NCBI GenBank assembly: GCA_039961735.1
Contig: JABRVX010000005.1
Location: forward strand, 1 to 64,000
DNA length: 64,000 nucleotides
DNA from: Fimbriimonadia bacterium
GTDB lineage: Bacteria > Armatimonadota > Fimbriimonadia > Fimbriimonadales > JABRVX01
Direction: 5' to 3'
Part shown: positions 43,510 through 51,863 of the stretch, piece after piece
How positions within the stretch are numbered: the first letter of the stretch is position 1
How the letters are laid out: each line of letters opens with the position of its first letter
Notes under the pieces: generated by a model
Databases searched by the model: none
Seen by the model: only the letters and a program-made list of their open reading frames with translations
What the model was told of the DNA's origin: nothing
Position numbers and translations under genes: made by a program

Positions 43510-44725
43510 GCGGATACCTCCTGTACCTTCCATCTTGTTACCGCTTCGCGCGCTGTTTCCTGCCGTGGCTTCCCTGTGCGTGGCGACAGCGTGGAGCCAG
43601 GTCGCGGGCGACACCTTTCCACCGCCGCCGAAGGAGTTTGCGGTACAGATCGCGGAGAAGGCAGGCTTCTTAGATGTCAGCTTTCCCTCTGCCCATCGCA
43701 CCGAGTGGCCTGAGAACAACGTCGTACGAGCAAGGTTGATCCGTCCTGCAGGGGTCGAGGAGCCGATGCCTATCGTCATCCTCTTGCACGGGCTGGGCGT
43801 GGCGGACCACTTTCTGGAAGAGCGGATCGCCAAGCGACTCAACGACCGCGGGATCGCCGCACTGCTGGTCACCCTCCCCTATCACATCGAGCGCAGCCCA
43901 CCGGGGTATCGGAGTGGGGCGCTAGCGTTGCGGCCCGATGTCGACGCGTTCGAGGAGATGGTGCGCCAATCAGTGTCCGACCTGCGGCGCGCAGTGGACT
44001 GGGCGGAATCGCAGAGATTCGTAGATGCTGACCGGATCGGCGTCTTAGGGGTTAGTCTCGGAGCCATCATCGCTTCCCTAGGGATGGCCGCCGAGCCTAG
44101 GCTCCGGTTCGGGGTGTTTCTGCTCGGCGGCGGAGATGTAGCGCACATCCTGTGGAACAGTTCCCTTACCATCTCTGTCCGAGAGGTGTTGCGACGCAAC
44201 GGATGGACGGAGGAGCGCCTGCGGGCCCGTCTCAAAGCCGTCGAACCGTTGTCGTACGCGAACGAGGAGATCGGCGAGCGCGTGCTCCTGGTGGGCGCGC
44301 TATTCGACACGGTGGTGCCGGCGACGGACACGGACAAACTGCACAGGGCCCTCGGTAGCCCTCCGATGCTGTGGCTGGAGACAGGGCACTATGGAGCGGT
44401 TTTCGTGGAGCGCCGGTTGCTTCGAGTGGTTGCGGACTTCTTCGCGGCCAGGTTTGCAGGCGAGACGTATTCGCCGCCGACTTCGATAGACGCTCCGACG
44501 ATTCGGATTGGCCTGATGCTGGATCAAGAATCTGGCCTGCAAGTTGCGGCCGGCTTGGACTTATGGCGCTCGAACTCGCGAGGAGACTTCTATGCAAGCG
44601 GGTTCTTGACAACGCGGGGACCGGTGCTGTTCGCCGGCTGGAAAGGGCCATTGGGGTTTTCGGTCGGAGCCGTCGCCCACCCGAAGCGCACAGTTCCGGG
44701 AGTTGTCTGGCACTTCGTGTTGTGA
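43508..44725 (+). CDS. secreted alpha/beta hydrolase
   Basis: 405 residues. The start ATG at 43508 overlaps the start codon of the divergent repeat protein; an earlier GTG at 43472 has a better-placed GAGAGGA. A signal-like segment (ILLPLRALFPAVASLCV) follows. The alpha/beta-hydrolase fold is shown by the oxyanion HGLGV, the nucleophile elbow GVLGVSLGAI, and late GALFDTVVPATDTD (Asp) with LETGHYGAVF (His). The last 80 residues are beta-rich and add-on. Likely an esterase or peptidase of the cell envelope; substrate unknown. Confidence 0.78.
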   Translation: MRIPPVPSILLPLRALFPAVASLCVATAWSQVAGDTFPPPPKEFAVQIAEKAGFLDVSFPSAHRTEWPENNVVRARLIRPAGVEEPMPIVILLHGLGVADHFLEERIAKRLNDRGIAALLVTLPYHIERSPPGYRSGALALRPDVDAFEEMVRQSVSDLRRAVDWAESQRFVDADRIGVLGVSLGAIIASLGMAAEPRLRFGVFLLGGGDVAHILWNSSLTISVREVLRRNGWTEERLRARLKAVEPLSYANEEIGERVLLVGALFDTVVPATDTDKLHRALGSPPMLWLETGHYGAVFVERRLLRVVADFFAARFAGETYSPPTSIDAPTIRIGLMLDQESGLQVAAGLDLWRSNSRGDFYASGFLTTRGPVLFAGWKGPLGFSVGAVAHPKRTVPGVVWHFVL

Positions 44726-44782
44726 GACGGGCAGCGCTGCGACACTCATGGAGCAGCGGCTCAGTTCAAACGTGATTGAGTT

Positions 44783-44807
44783 TCGGTTGCTTGGTACCGA
44801 TTTATTT
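44783..44807 (+). terminator. weak hairpin with T-rich tail
   Basis: A 5-bp stem with an 8-base loop followed by TTTATTT, 57 bases after the hydrolase stop. A plausible but weak terminator. Confidence 0.35.
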
Positions 44808-44861
44808 ACTGGGAGTGGGGCGGCAGCGCGTACGAATCGACAACATCTCGCGCTGCGGCTA

Positions 44862-44890
44862 TTGTAGAAAACCGGGACTTTTGATATACT
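44862..44890 (+). promoter_or_regulatory. extended -10 promoter of the pseudopilin genes
   Basis: TTGTAG (44862-44867), 17 bases, TATACT (44885-44890) preceded by TGA, which makes an extended -10 element. It lies immediately before the pseudopilin gene at 44906. Confidence 0.65.
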
Positions 44891-44905
44891 GTTCGCGTAT
44901 CGAGT

Positions 44906-45808
44906 GTGGGAGGCGATAATCTGAGGCATCGGCAGGCCTTCTCGCTGGTGGAGCTTCTCGTCGTCGTGGCGGTGATAGCTATCCTCGCGGCGCTGCTGTT
45001 TCCTGTCATGAGCGCGGCGCGTGGTGCTGCGATCCGTGCCTCGTGCGCCGAGAACTTCAGCGCCGTACTGAAGGCCATGCGGATGTACATGGACGAGTAT
45101 AGCGATCGGTTCCCGCCCACCAACTACCACGCTTACATTCCAGAGGTCGTCGACCCCGACGACCGAACGTGGGTTCAGGTTCTCTACCCATACATCAAGT
45201 CGGTTGAAGTGTTCGAGTGCCCCGGTGACACCGGGCGTGCAACACCAGCTCGCGTCGGACGGTGGGACGATGTGGATGCCGCACCGGACGATGACTGGGG
45301 CGAGTTTTATATTCGTTCTCTACGGACAAACATGGGGCTCAACTTCATGTACCTCTCGCCGCTGGTGCGAGACGTCACTCTCGGCTGGTTGGCGTTCCCA
45401 AACCGCTTCTCCAGCATCGCCAGCCCAACGCGGACGCTAGTTCTTGTGGATAGTGTGTGGGGCCGAGACCATCTGGGGCGCCCATTCGGCGGTGGCCAGT
45501 GGATCGTCACGCCACCCTGCCGTTATCTCGCCGCGACTCCGCTGAACCGTGACACGTTCCCGCGGATTGTCTGGCAGAACGAGTACTACTGGCGAATGGC
45601 GCCGAAGGGATGGGAAGCGGACCCGAAGTCGAGCAATTACTATGGCGGGGCGTGGAACTGGCACAACGGTGGGTTCACGGTCGTTTTCGCTGATGGTCAC
45701 GTTCGGCGCCTGACGCCGGGCGAACTCGCGGCGGGCTGTTCTCGCCTCCAGAATTGGGACGGATTGATCACCGATCAGTCCGCGTACATCTGGGATTTGC
45801 AGGATTAG
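44906..45808 (+). CDS. type II pseudopilin-like protein (DUF1559 type)
   Basis: Up to 300 residues. The N-terminal cleavage and methylation signal is RQAFSLVELLVVVAVIAIL, with Glu at position +5, followed by a long hydrophobic helix. The large C-terminal part carries the W-x-x-H ... VVFADGHVRRL motif of DUF1559-type pseudopilins. It is assembled or exported by a type II/IV pilus-like system and cleaved by a prepilin peptidase. The GTG at 44906 lies before the only good ribosome-binding site (GGGAGG at 44908-44913), which instead suits a CTG at 44921. The start is therefore unsure. Confidence 0.85.
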   Translation: MGGDNLRHRQAFSLVELLVVVAVIAILAALLFPVMSAARGAAIRASCAENFSAVLKAMRMYMDEYSDRFPPTNYHAYIPEVVDPDDRTWVQVLYPYIKSVEVFECPGDTGRATPARVGRWDDVDAAPDDDWGEFYIRSLRTNMGLNFMYLSPLVRDVTLGWLAFPNRFSSIASPTRTLVLVDSVWGRDHLGRPFGGGQWIVTPPCRYLAATPLNRDTFPRIVWQNEYYWRMAPKGWEADPKSSNYYGGAWNWHNGGFTVVFADGHVRRLTPGELAAGCSRLQNWDGLITDQSAYIWDLQD

Positions 45809-45835
45809 CGCCGCCTTTCGAAGAAGGGGGCCAGT

Positions 45836-46072
45836 ATGAGCTTCTTTGATACGACTGCGGGCAAGGTTATCGGCATCGTGGTCGCTGTGGCGGTCGTGGC
45901 GTTCGGGGTCTGGTTCGCTGTGGTGCGCATGGCACCCGATACGGACAGTCCTTCGGACGTTACGAACCTGATGCCGCCCAGTGACCCGAAAGCGAAAGAC
46001 GTGCTCGACAACAACCAGTTGTATGGCACGCCTCCACCATTCCCTGGTGCAGGCGACAAGAGCCGACGCTAG
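45836..46072 (+). CDS. single-helix small protein between pseudopilins
   Basis: 78 residues; ATG after AAGGGGG. One membrane helix (VIGIVVAVAVVAFGVWFAVV) near the N-terminus, then a polar, Pro-rich, probably disordered tail (PPSDPKAKDV, YGTPPPFPGAGDK). It has no prepilin signal. It lies 27 bases after one pseudopilin and 18 before the next, so it is co-expressed. It could be a membrane adaptor of the pilin assembly, but no family is recognised. Confidence 0.65.
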   Translation: MSFFDTTAGKVIGIVVAVAVVAFGVWFAVVRMAPDTDSPSDVTNLMPPSDPKAKDVLDNNQLYGTPPPFPGAGDKSRR

Positions 46073-46090
46073 ACACGAAGGACGGATATC

Positions 46091-46972
46091 ATGAAGAAGA
46101 CCGGATTCACACTCATCGAGCTACTGGTTGTCATTGCAATCATCGCGATTCTTGCTGCAATCCTATTCCCTGTCTTCTCGCAGGCGCGTAAGGCGGCGAA
46201 GGTCTCGCAGTGCATTTCGAACTACAAGCAGGTTGCGATAGCCCAGGCGCAGTATCGCGGAGACAATGACGGCAAGTTCGTTCTTACCAATCACACGGCA
46301 GCATGGGCCGGGTGTTCCTACGACTACAGGGACCAGGTATGGGTGACGTCCCTTCAGGGCTATGTGAAGGAGTGGACAGTTTTTCGCTGCCCGTCCGACC
46401 CGACTGCCAACGACAAGGAACTGTCCCAGCACGGTAACGAAGGCGAGTGCCCTCCACCCGCCAACCGCTGGGAACGCAACTACGAATGGTCGTTGCGCAC
46501 CAACGTCGGTATGAACTCGTATTACCTGAGCCCTGTCTACGCCACATCCTCGGGTTGGGGCTCGGTCCCGACAAAGGAAGGTCGCATCGCTTCGACTGCC
46601 AACACCTTCCTGCACATCGACACGGTCTGGAACCGTGACGCGAGCGGGAAGCCTTTCGGCGGCGGTAACTGGATTGCCATTCCGCCCGCCAGAACTTGGG
46701 TTAAGCCGGACGGAACGCGCGTGGACACCTGGCCGTTGCCCGGGAACAACTACTACCCATACTCGGGCTGGCACCCGGAGCTTCCGAACGCGTGGGACGT
46801 GTTCGGCGGCTGCTGGCCGTGGCACACCGATAAGTGTACTACCGTGTTCGTGGATGGCCACGCCAAGTCCATGACGATCCAGCAGATTGCTGCGGGCGTT
46901 CCGAATGTAGTCGCCAACTACGCGGGTCCGATCACTGACATAGACGCATATAAGTGGGACATCACGCAGTAG
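46091..46972 (+). CDS. type II pseudopilin-like protein (DUF1559 type)
   Basis: 293 residues, classic prepilin N-terminus ([20 protein letters not shown]) cleaved before Phe, then [16 protein letters not shown]. The C-terminal half shares segments with the pseudopilin at 44906 ([16 protein letters not shown] and [24 protein letters not shown] and LGRPFGGGQWI) and ends with [17 protein letters not shown], so the two are paralogues. AAGGA precedes the ATG. Such proteins are abundant in Planctomycetes and Armatimonadota and are exported to the envelope. Confidence 0.93.
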   Translation: MKKTGFTLIELLVVIAIIAILAAILFPVFSQARKAAKVSQCISNYKQVAIAQAQYRGDNDGKFVLTNHTAAWAGCSYDYRDQVWVTSLQGYVKEWTVFRCPSDPTANDKELSQHGNEGECPPPANRWERNYEWSLRTNVGMNSYYLSPVYATSSGWGSVPTKEGRIASTANTFLHIDTVWNRDASGKPFGGGNWIAIPPARTWVKPDGTRVDTWPLPGNNYYPYSGWHPELPNAWDVFGGCWPWHTDKCTTVFVDGHAKSMTIQQIAAGVPNVVANYAGPITDIDAYKWDITQ

Positions 46973-46990
46973 GCGAATCGCTGACTTCCG

Positions 46991-47020
46991 AGGGCCCGGC
47001 GCTCGCGAGCGCCGGGCCCT
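46991..47020. terminator. 30-base perfect palindrome between convergent genes
   Basis: 15-base arms without a loop, GC-only except the ends, between the pseudopilin and SIS-domain genes. Acts as a bidirectional terminator by position. Confidence 0.75.
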
Positions 47021-47034
47021 AACGCTTGGGGTCA

Positions 47035-48096
47035 TCAGAGGGTGCGGGTCACTTTGCTGAGCGCACGAGGACGATCTGGGTTGAGCCCGCGGGTCTTCGC
47101 CAAGTAGTAGGCGAAAAGTTGCCCGTACACGACATAGGAGATCGGCGCAACCTCGTCGGGGAGCGAGAAGGGCACGCGGATGGGCACGCGCGCCAGCCGC
47201 AGCATCTCCTCATCATCGGAGAACACCATCAGCTCCGCCTTGCGCTCGAGAAGCCTGGCGGCCTGATCCCGCACCGCCGGCAGGCTCGGACCGGAGTTGG
47301 CCATCAGCAGGCACGGGAAGCCCTGCCGCAACAGCGCCATCGGGCCGTGCATGAAGTCGGCGGCGGAGTAGGACTTCGCCATCACATAGCTCGTCTCGAT
47401 GATCTTCAGTGCGGTCTCGAGTGCGGTCGCGTAGTTGTAACCGCGTCCGAGCACCACGCACTCCTCCATGAAACGGAACCTCTCTGCGACACGCTCGATC
47501 TCGGGAGCCGCTTGAAGAGCGGATTCCACGGCTGCTGCCGCGTCCTCGAGTGCCTGCTCTGGCGCATCGATTCCCGACAGCGCATGTGCGAAGACGAGTA
47601 GCGCACCTAGGGTCGCCGTGTAGGTCTTGGTGGCCGCCACCGAGCGCTCACGGCCTGCGCCCAGAGGCAGCAGGTGCTCGGCAGCCTGCGCCAATGAACT
47701 CTGTTCATCGTTGGTCATCGCCAGGGTCACCGCACCAGCGCGTCGCGCCTCCTCGATGACTGCCGTTACATCTGGAGCGGCGCCGGACTGGGATATTCCG
47801 ATTACGAGCGCACCATTCTGACGGAGCCGCGCTCCATACAGCGTGAGAACGCTCGGCGCCGCCAATGCAACCGGCAGACCGCAACGGATCTCGAGGAGGT
47901 ACTTGGCGTAGGTTGCCGCATGGTCCGATGTGCCACGAGCAGCGATCGCCGCGAACGGGCAGTTCCTAGAAGCCTTCGCGGCCTCGACCGAGCGCTGCCA
48001 CAGCCTCTCTACCGCGGTACGAAGAACCTGGGGTTGTTGCTTCACCTCGTCCAGCATGTGGCTCATTGAGAGCACGGTACCCGGTTCGCGCAGCAT
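47035..48096 (-). CDS. two-SIS-domain sugar isomerase/deaminase (GlmS/NagB-II-like)
   Basis: 353 residues. Two sugar-isomerase domains are present: first ISQSGAAPDVTAVI with AARGTSDHAATYAKYLLE, and second RGYNYATALETALKIIET followed by YSAADFMHGPMALL. The N-terminal glutaminase domain of GlmS is absent, so it is more likely a glucosamine-6-phosphate deaminase (NagB-II/AgaS type) than GlmS itself. The start at 48096 is an ATG with no strong ribosome-binding site. It faces the pseudopilin gene, and glmU lies 1.2 kb away, so both ends of amino-sugar metabolism are nearby. Confidence 0.87.
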   Translation of the reverse strand: MLREPGTVLSMSHMLDEVKQQPQVLRTAVERLWQRSVEAAKASRNCPFAAIAARGTSDHAATYAKYLLEIRCGLPVALAAPSVLTLYGARLRQNGALVIGISQSGAAPDVTAVIEEARRAGAVTLAMTNDEQSSLAQAAEHLLPLGAGRERSVAATKTYTATLGALLVFAHALSGIDAPEQALEDAAAAVESALQAAPEIERVAERFRFMEECVVLGRGYNYATALETALKIIETSYVMAKSYSAADFMHGPMALLRQGFPCLLMANSGPSLPAVRDQAARLLERKAELMVFSDDEEMLRLARVPIRVPFSLPDEVAPISYVVYGQLFAYYLAKTRGLNPDRPRALSKVTRTL

Positions 48097-48442
48097 TGCG
48101 CACAGAGGCGATCCCCCCAGGGATTGGCACGGTTTTCCCAGTTTTTTGACCGCTCCTGTACCATTTCAGGGCAACCTGGTGTAGAATAAGCATAAGCCGT
48201 CCGGTCGGTGTAGTGTCGTCCGGAGGATACGGCAGCCGCGCAGCCTTTGTAAGTCGCGGTCATGAGCTAGCTCTGACTTCGTTGTTTTGGCCGCAACCTG
48301 GGAGACTGGGGACATTGCCCCATGTCTCTAATTTGCTTTTAATAGTCTGGTCCAGCGCGAATAGTTTGAAGGAGAGTTTTCGACGGCTTCTGAGTTTCAT
48401 GCCGCACTCTCGGAACTATCGCGAACATCAAGGAGGTACGCG
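48097..48442. other. 346-base stretch before the PEP-CTERM gene
   Basis: The divergent intergenic between the SIS-domain and PEP-CTERM genes. It holds a hairpin at 48259-48277 and a second at about 48304-48328 with GGGG/CCCC core. I see TAGAAT at 48182-48187 but no matching -35. The long leader of the PEP-CTERM gene may be regulatory. No coding frame is convincing. Confidence 0.45.
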
Positions 48443-49117
48443 ATGGCCGTGTCCGTGAGAAGGTTATTCTGGGGAATGATCGTTACGGTCACCCTGTCCG
48501 GGCTTGCAGTCCAGGCGGGTGCCGTGTCGTATGTAGACCCCGATGTTTTAGACCCCAACGTCACCATTCTGTACCAGGGTTCCGTGCTTCTCGACCCGGT
48601 GCCGGGCGTCTCCCTGGGGGATGTCTATATTGACTACTGGGCTTTCACCCATGCGGGGGACCCGGGCTATTTCTATTCGTACAGGATTCGAAACGTGTCC
48701 GGCAGCAGCATCACCGGTGCGCCTTCCGCGATTACGTATCTCGGTTTGACCGACATCTCGCCGTTCGTCAATCTAGGCAACGGCGGCGGCAAGGGCGGGG
48801 GAACCACGTACATCCCGTGGTTTTTTATCGGCGATGAGGCAGCTGGCGATGCCGAGTGGGCTGGGAGCGTCGGAAGCGCCGTCCGTGTCGGAAGTGCGTC
48901 ACCCGACGTCGGCGATACCGCACAGATGTTCCAGATCCATAGCCTGTACGAGCCCGATGCGGGGATCCTCTGGGTCGCGACGGCGTCTGGAGGCGGGTAC
49001 TCGGGTCAGAACGTCGGTGTGTACGTTCCTGGTCTCGTACCTGAGCCTGCAACGCTCGCTACCATCGGTTTCGGCTTGGTCGGGCTTCGCATGCTCCGAG
49101 GGCGACGCAACCGCTAG
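48443..49117 (+). CDS. PEP-CTERM sorting-signal protein
   Basis: 224 residues. An N-terminal signal peptide (LFWGMIVTVTLSGLAVQAGA) and a C-terminal VPEPATLATIGFGLVGLRML with a basic end (RGRRNR) are the marks of PEP-CTERM proteins, which are processed by exosortase and displayed outside. The body is Gly/Ser-rich and beta-like (GNGGGKGGGTTYIPWFF). Ribosome-binding site AAGGAGG precedes the ATG. No exosortase gene is seen in this window. Function is unknown; such proteins are often linked to extracellular polysaccharide. Confidence 0.9.
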   Translation: MAVSVRRLFWGMIVTVTLSGLAVQAGAVSYVDPDVLDPNVTILYQGSVLLDPVPGVSLGDVYIDYWAFTHAGDPGYFYSYRIRNVSGSSITGAPSAITYLGLTDISPFVNLGNGGGKGGGTTYIPWFFIGDEAAGDAEWAGSVGSAVRVGSASPDVGDTAQMFQIHSLYEPDAGILWVATASGGGYSGQNVGVYVPGLVPEPATLATIGFGLVGLRMLRGRRNR

Positions 49118-49144
49118 CCCATCGGCAAACGCGCCGAGAGTTCC

Positions 49145-49180
49145 GGGGAGCCGCACGGTGCGGCTTCCCGTTTCCATTTT
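49145..49180 (+). terminator. Rho-independent terminator of the PEP-CTERM gene
   Basis: An 11-bp stem (one G-T pair) with a 3-base loop followed by GTTTCCATTTT. Positioned 28 bases after the stop. Confidence 0.8.
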
Positions 49181-49206
49181 GGCGAGTGGAGTGACTCCCG
49201 CAACGG

Positions 49207-49212
49207 TATAAT
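49207..49212 (+). promoter_or_regulatory. -10 box of the tRNA-Gln promoter
   Basis: A perfect TATAAT lies 11 bases before the mature tRNA start. The -35 is poor (no TTGACA at 16-18 bases), so the element is called on position and the -10 alone. Confidence 0.6.
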
Positions 49213-49223
49213 CCAAGCCGCAC

Positions 49224-49297
49224 TGGCGGGTCGTCTAAGGGCAGGACAGCAGATTTTGGTTCTGCTTGTGGAGGTTCGAATCCTCCCCCGCCAGCCA
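49224..49297 (+). tRNA. tRNA-Gln (anticodon UUG)
   Basis: The 7-bp acceptor stem (TGGCGGG with CCCGCCA), the anticodon arm GCAGA-TTTTGGT-TCTGC with TTG at 34-36, the T-arm GGAGG-TTCGAAT-CCTCC and an encoded CCA (49295-49297) fit a standard tRNA of 74 bases. It reads CAA codons. It stands alone, just before glmU. Confidence 0.97.
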
Positions 49298-49323
49298 CCG
49301 CTACTGTAAGGAGCCACACGGTC

Positions 49324-50697
49324 TTGACGCTGTCCGGAGTGATTCTCGCCGCAGGTAAGGGTACGCGCATGGTGTCCGAACTACCCAAAGCCCTCCACCC
49401 CGTCTGCGGCATCCCTCTGACCGAGCACTGCGTGCGCGCAATGCGCGCCGCCGGGGTCCCTCGCCCCATCGTCGTGGTCGGACACGGGGCAGAGCGAGTG
49501 CAGGAGGTGCTCGGCTCGCACAACGACTACGCAACGCAGAGCGAACAACTGGGCACAGGGCATGCGCTGATGCAAGCGCTTCCCGCGCTGCGCAACCAGG
49601 GTGCCACGCGCGCGCTGATGATGCCCGGGGACGCGCCCCTTATCACCGCCGAGATGCTGACGTCGCTGCTGAGGACGCATGAGGAGACGGAGGCCCAGAT
49701 CACCTTCGCTGTATGCCAGTATGACGACCCGACGGGCTACGGGCGCGTGCTACGGAACGAGGACGGCGAACCGGTGGGCATCGTCGAAGAGCGCGACTGC
49801 ACTCCCGAACAGCGCCTCATCAAGGAGGTCTGCACCTCGCTCTATTGCTTCGAGGTGGCCTTGCTGGCCGACCTGCTGCCGAAGCTGCGAGCCGACAACG
49901 CTCAGAAGGAGTACTACCTTACGGACATAATCGGCCTCGCAGCAGCGGCCGGGTACCGCGTGGCCACCTGGACGACCCCGGACCCAACGCTGTTGATGGG
50001 TGTGAACGACCGCTGGCAACTCAGCCAAGCCGCCGAGGTCCTGCGAATGCGCAAGCTAAGGGAGTTGGCGAAGAACGGCGTAACTCTCACCGACCCGAAG
50101 AACTGCTACGTGGACATGGACGTGGAGATTGGCCAGGATACGGTCGTGGAGCCAGGATGCTGCCTGAAGGGGGAGACCCGCATCGGGCGCAACTGCACGA
50201 TCGGCCCCGGTACGCGAATCGTGGACGGCGTCGTCGAGAATGGAACCACCGTGTTGAGCAGCAACGTGGTGGAGAGCGAGATCGGGTCGGGCACGCGGGT
50301 CGGCCCGTTCGCTCACCTGCGCCCGGGAACGAAGGTCGGGAGCAAGTGCTCGATAGGGGATTTCGTCGAGCTGAAGAACTCCCAGATAGGGGACGAGGTG
50401 AGCATAGGGCACCTTGCGTACGTCGGAGATGCGACCGTCGGCTCGGGTACCAACATCGGAGCGGGGACCATCACCTGCAACTACGATGGAAAGCGAAAGC
50501 ACCGGACGGTGATCGGCAAAGGCGTGTTCATCGGGTCGAACAACACGCTCGTTGCACCGGTGCAGATCGGAGACGGGGCCTTTACGGCGGCAGGTTCCAC
50601 GATCACCGAGGACGTCGAACCGGACGCACTTGCTGTGGCCAGAGCGCGGCAAGTGAACAAAGAGGAGTGGGCACGGAAATGGCGGAGCACGCAATAG
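49324..50697 (+). CDS. glmU: bifunctional GlmU (UDP-GlcNAc synthesis)
   Basis: 457 residues, the usual length. The N-terminal uridylyltransferase has LAAGKGTRM, ELPKALHPV and the DAPL metal site (GDAPLI). The C-terminal acetyltransferase is a left-handed beta-helix of hexapeptides (IGSGTRVGPFAHLRPGT, GSGTNIGAGTITCNYDG, IGSNNTLVAPV), and the conserved NYDGKRKHRT loop is complete. It makes UDP-N-acetylglucosamine for peptidoglycan and lipopolysaccharide. TTG start with GGAG 11 bases upstream. The stop overlaps prs by 19 bases, the widespread glmU-prs pair. Confidence 0.97.
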   Translation: MTLSGVILAAGKGTRMVSELPKALHPVCGIPLTEHCVRAMRAAGVPRPIVVVGHGAERVQEVLGSHNDYATQSEQLGTGHALMQALPALRNQGATRALMMPGDAPLITAEMLTSLLRTHEETEAQITFAVCQYDDPTGYGRVLRNEDGEPVGIVEERDCTPEQRLIKEVCTSLYCFEVALLADLLPKLRADNAQKEYYLTDIIGLAAAAGYRVATWTTPDPTLLMGVNDRWQLSQAAEVLRMRKLRELAKNGVTLTDPKNCYVDMDVEIGQDTVVEPGCCLKGETRIGRNCTIGPGTRIVDGVVENGTTVLSSNVVESEIGSGTRVGPFAHLRPGTKVGSKCSIGDFVELKNSQIGDEVSIGHLAYVGDATVGSGTNIGAGTITCNYDGKRKHRTVIGKGVFIGSNNTLVAPVQIGDGAFTAAGSTITEDVEPDALAVARARQVNKEEWARKWRSTQ

Positions 50698-51686
50698 ACA
50701 AGGCACAAGCAGCAATCCACATGGACATCGGCGAACCGACCGGAATGAAGCTGTTCACCGGCAATGCCAACCCGGAGCTGTCGGAGCGCATCGCCGAGTC
50801 GCTGGGAACCACGCTGGGGCAGATCCGGTGCTCACGCTTCTCGGACGGTGAGATTCGCGTGCAGATCGAGGAGAGCACGCGCGGCGATGACGTGTTCATC
50901 ATCCAGCCCACCTGCGCGCCGGTGAACGATAACCTCATGGAGCTGCTGATCATGCTGGATGCGTTCCGGCGTGCTTCTGCTCGGCGCATCTCGGTGGTCA
51001 TGCCCTACTACGGCTATGCTCGGCAGGACAAGAAGGTCAAGCCGCGCGAGCCGGTGAGCGCGCGCCTGGTAGCCAATCTGATTACGCAGGCCGGCGCGGA
51101 TCGGATCATGTGCGTGGACCTGCATGCGGACCAGATCCAGGGCTTCTTCGACCTGCCCGTGGACCACCTGTACGCAGGACCGCTCATCGGGCAGTACCTG
51201 ATCGAGCACGAGATGCACCTGAGGGATACGGTGGTGGTCTCGCCCGACGTGGCCGGCGTGCCGCGGGCGAGACGCCTGGCGGAGCAGCTCGGCGCGCCCA
51301 TCGCCATCATCGCCAAGCGCCGACCCGAGCCGAACAAGGTGGACATCATGGAGATCATCGGCGAGGTGGAAGGCAAGACCTGCATCATGATTGACGACAT
51401 GATAGACACGGCGGGCTCCATCGTGCAAGGCGCCGACGCGCTGTTCCATCGAGGCGCGGTGGACGTGGTGGCGTGCTGCACGCACGGCGTGTTGTCGGGA
51501 GACGCGCCGAAACGACTGGAGTCTTCGGGCATCTCGCTGGTGGTGTGTACGGATACGGTGCCGATCGACCGAACGAAGCGCTTCTCGAAGCTGACGGTGC
51601 TGCCCGCGGCTCCGCTCCTCGCCGAAGCCATCCGCCGCGTCCATCTCGACATGTCCGTCAGCAGCCTCTTTGACCGGTGGGGGTAG
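50679..51686 (+). CDS. prs: ribose-phosphate pyrophosphokinase
   Basis: 335 residues from the ATG at 50679, within the end of glmU; the usual start is nearer MKLFTGNANPEL at about residue 23, so a short N-terminal extension is possible. PRPP synthase motifs are complete: RFSDGEIRV, MPYYGYARQDKK, VVSPDVAGVPRARRLAEQL, AIIAKRRPEPN and the PRPP loop IMIDDMIDTAGSI. It makes PRPP for nucleotide, His and Trp synthesis and works as a hexamer in the cytoplasm. Co-translated with glmU. Confidence 0.97.
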   Translation: MAEHAIDKAQAAIHMDIGEPTGMKLFTGNANPELSERIAESLGTTLGQIRCSRFSDGEIRVQIEESTRGDDVFIIQPTCAPVNDNLMELLIMLDAFRRASARRISVVMPYYGYARQDKKVKPREPVSARLVANLITQAGADRIMCVDLHADQIQGFFDLPVDHLYAGPLIGQYLIEHEMHLRDTVVVSPDVAGVPRARRLAEQLGAPIAIIAKRRPEPNKVDIMEIIGEVEGKTCIMIDDMIDTAGSIVQGADALFHRGAVDVVACCTHGVLSGDAPKRLESSGISLVVCTDTVPIDRTKRFSKLTVLPAAPLLAEAIRRVHLDMSVSSLFDRWG

Positions 51687-51838
51687 GACCGGGTTGAGCG
51701 ACGGTTCTATGCCCCGACCCTCCGGCAGATATCCCTCACCACTCGCAGAGGGTGGGCAGTGGTGAGGGATAGAGACACTTGGAGAACAAGAGAGGAGGCC
51801 GGAGTTGTGGATGCCCTCGGGCAGCCGGCATGAGCCAA

Positions 51839-51863
51839 AGACGGCACCTCTGGGGTGCCGTCT
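51839..51863 (+). terminator. hairpin downstream of prs
   Basis: Perfect 10-bp arms with a 5-base loop, 153 bases after the prs stop. No T-tract. Confidence 0.5.

Noticed and set aside
47035-48096. GlmS (glutamine-fructose-6-phosphate aminotransferase)
   Set aside because: Only the two SIS domains are present; the N-terminal glutaminase domain is missing, so a NagB-II/AgaS-type enzyme fits better.
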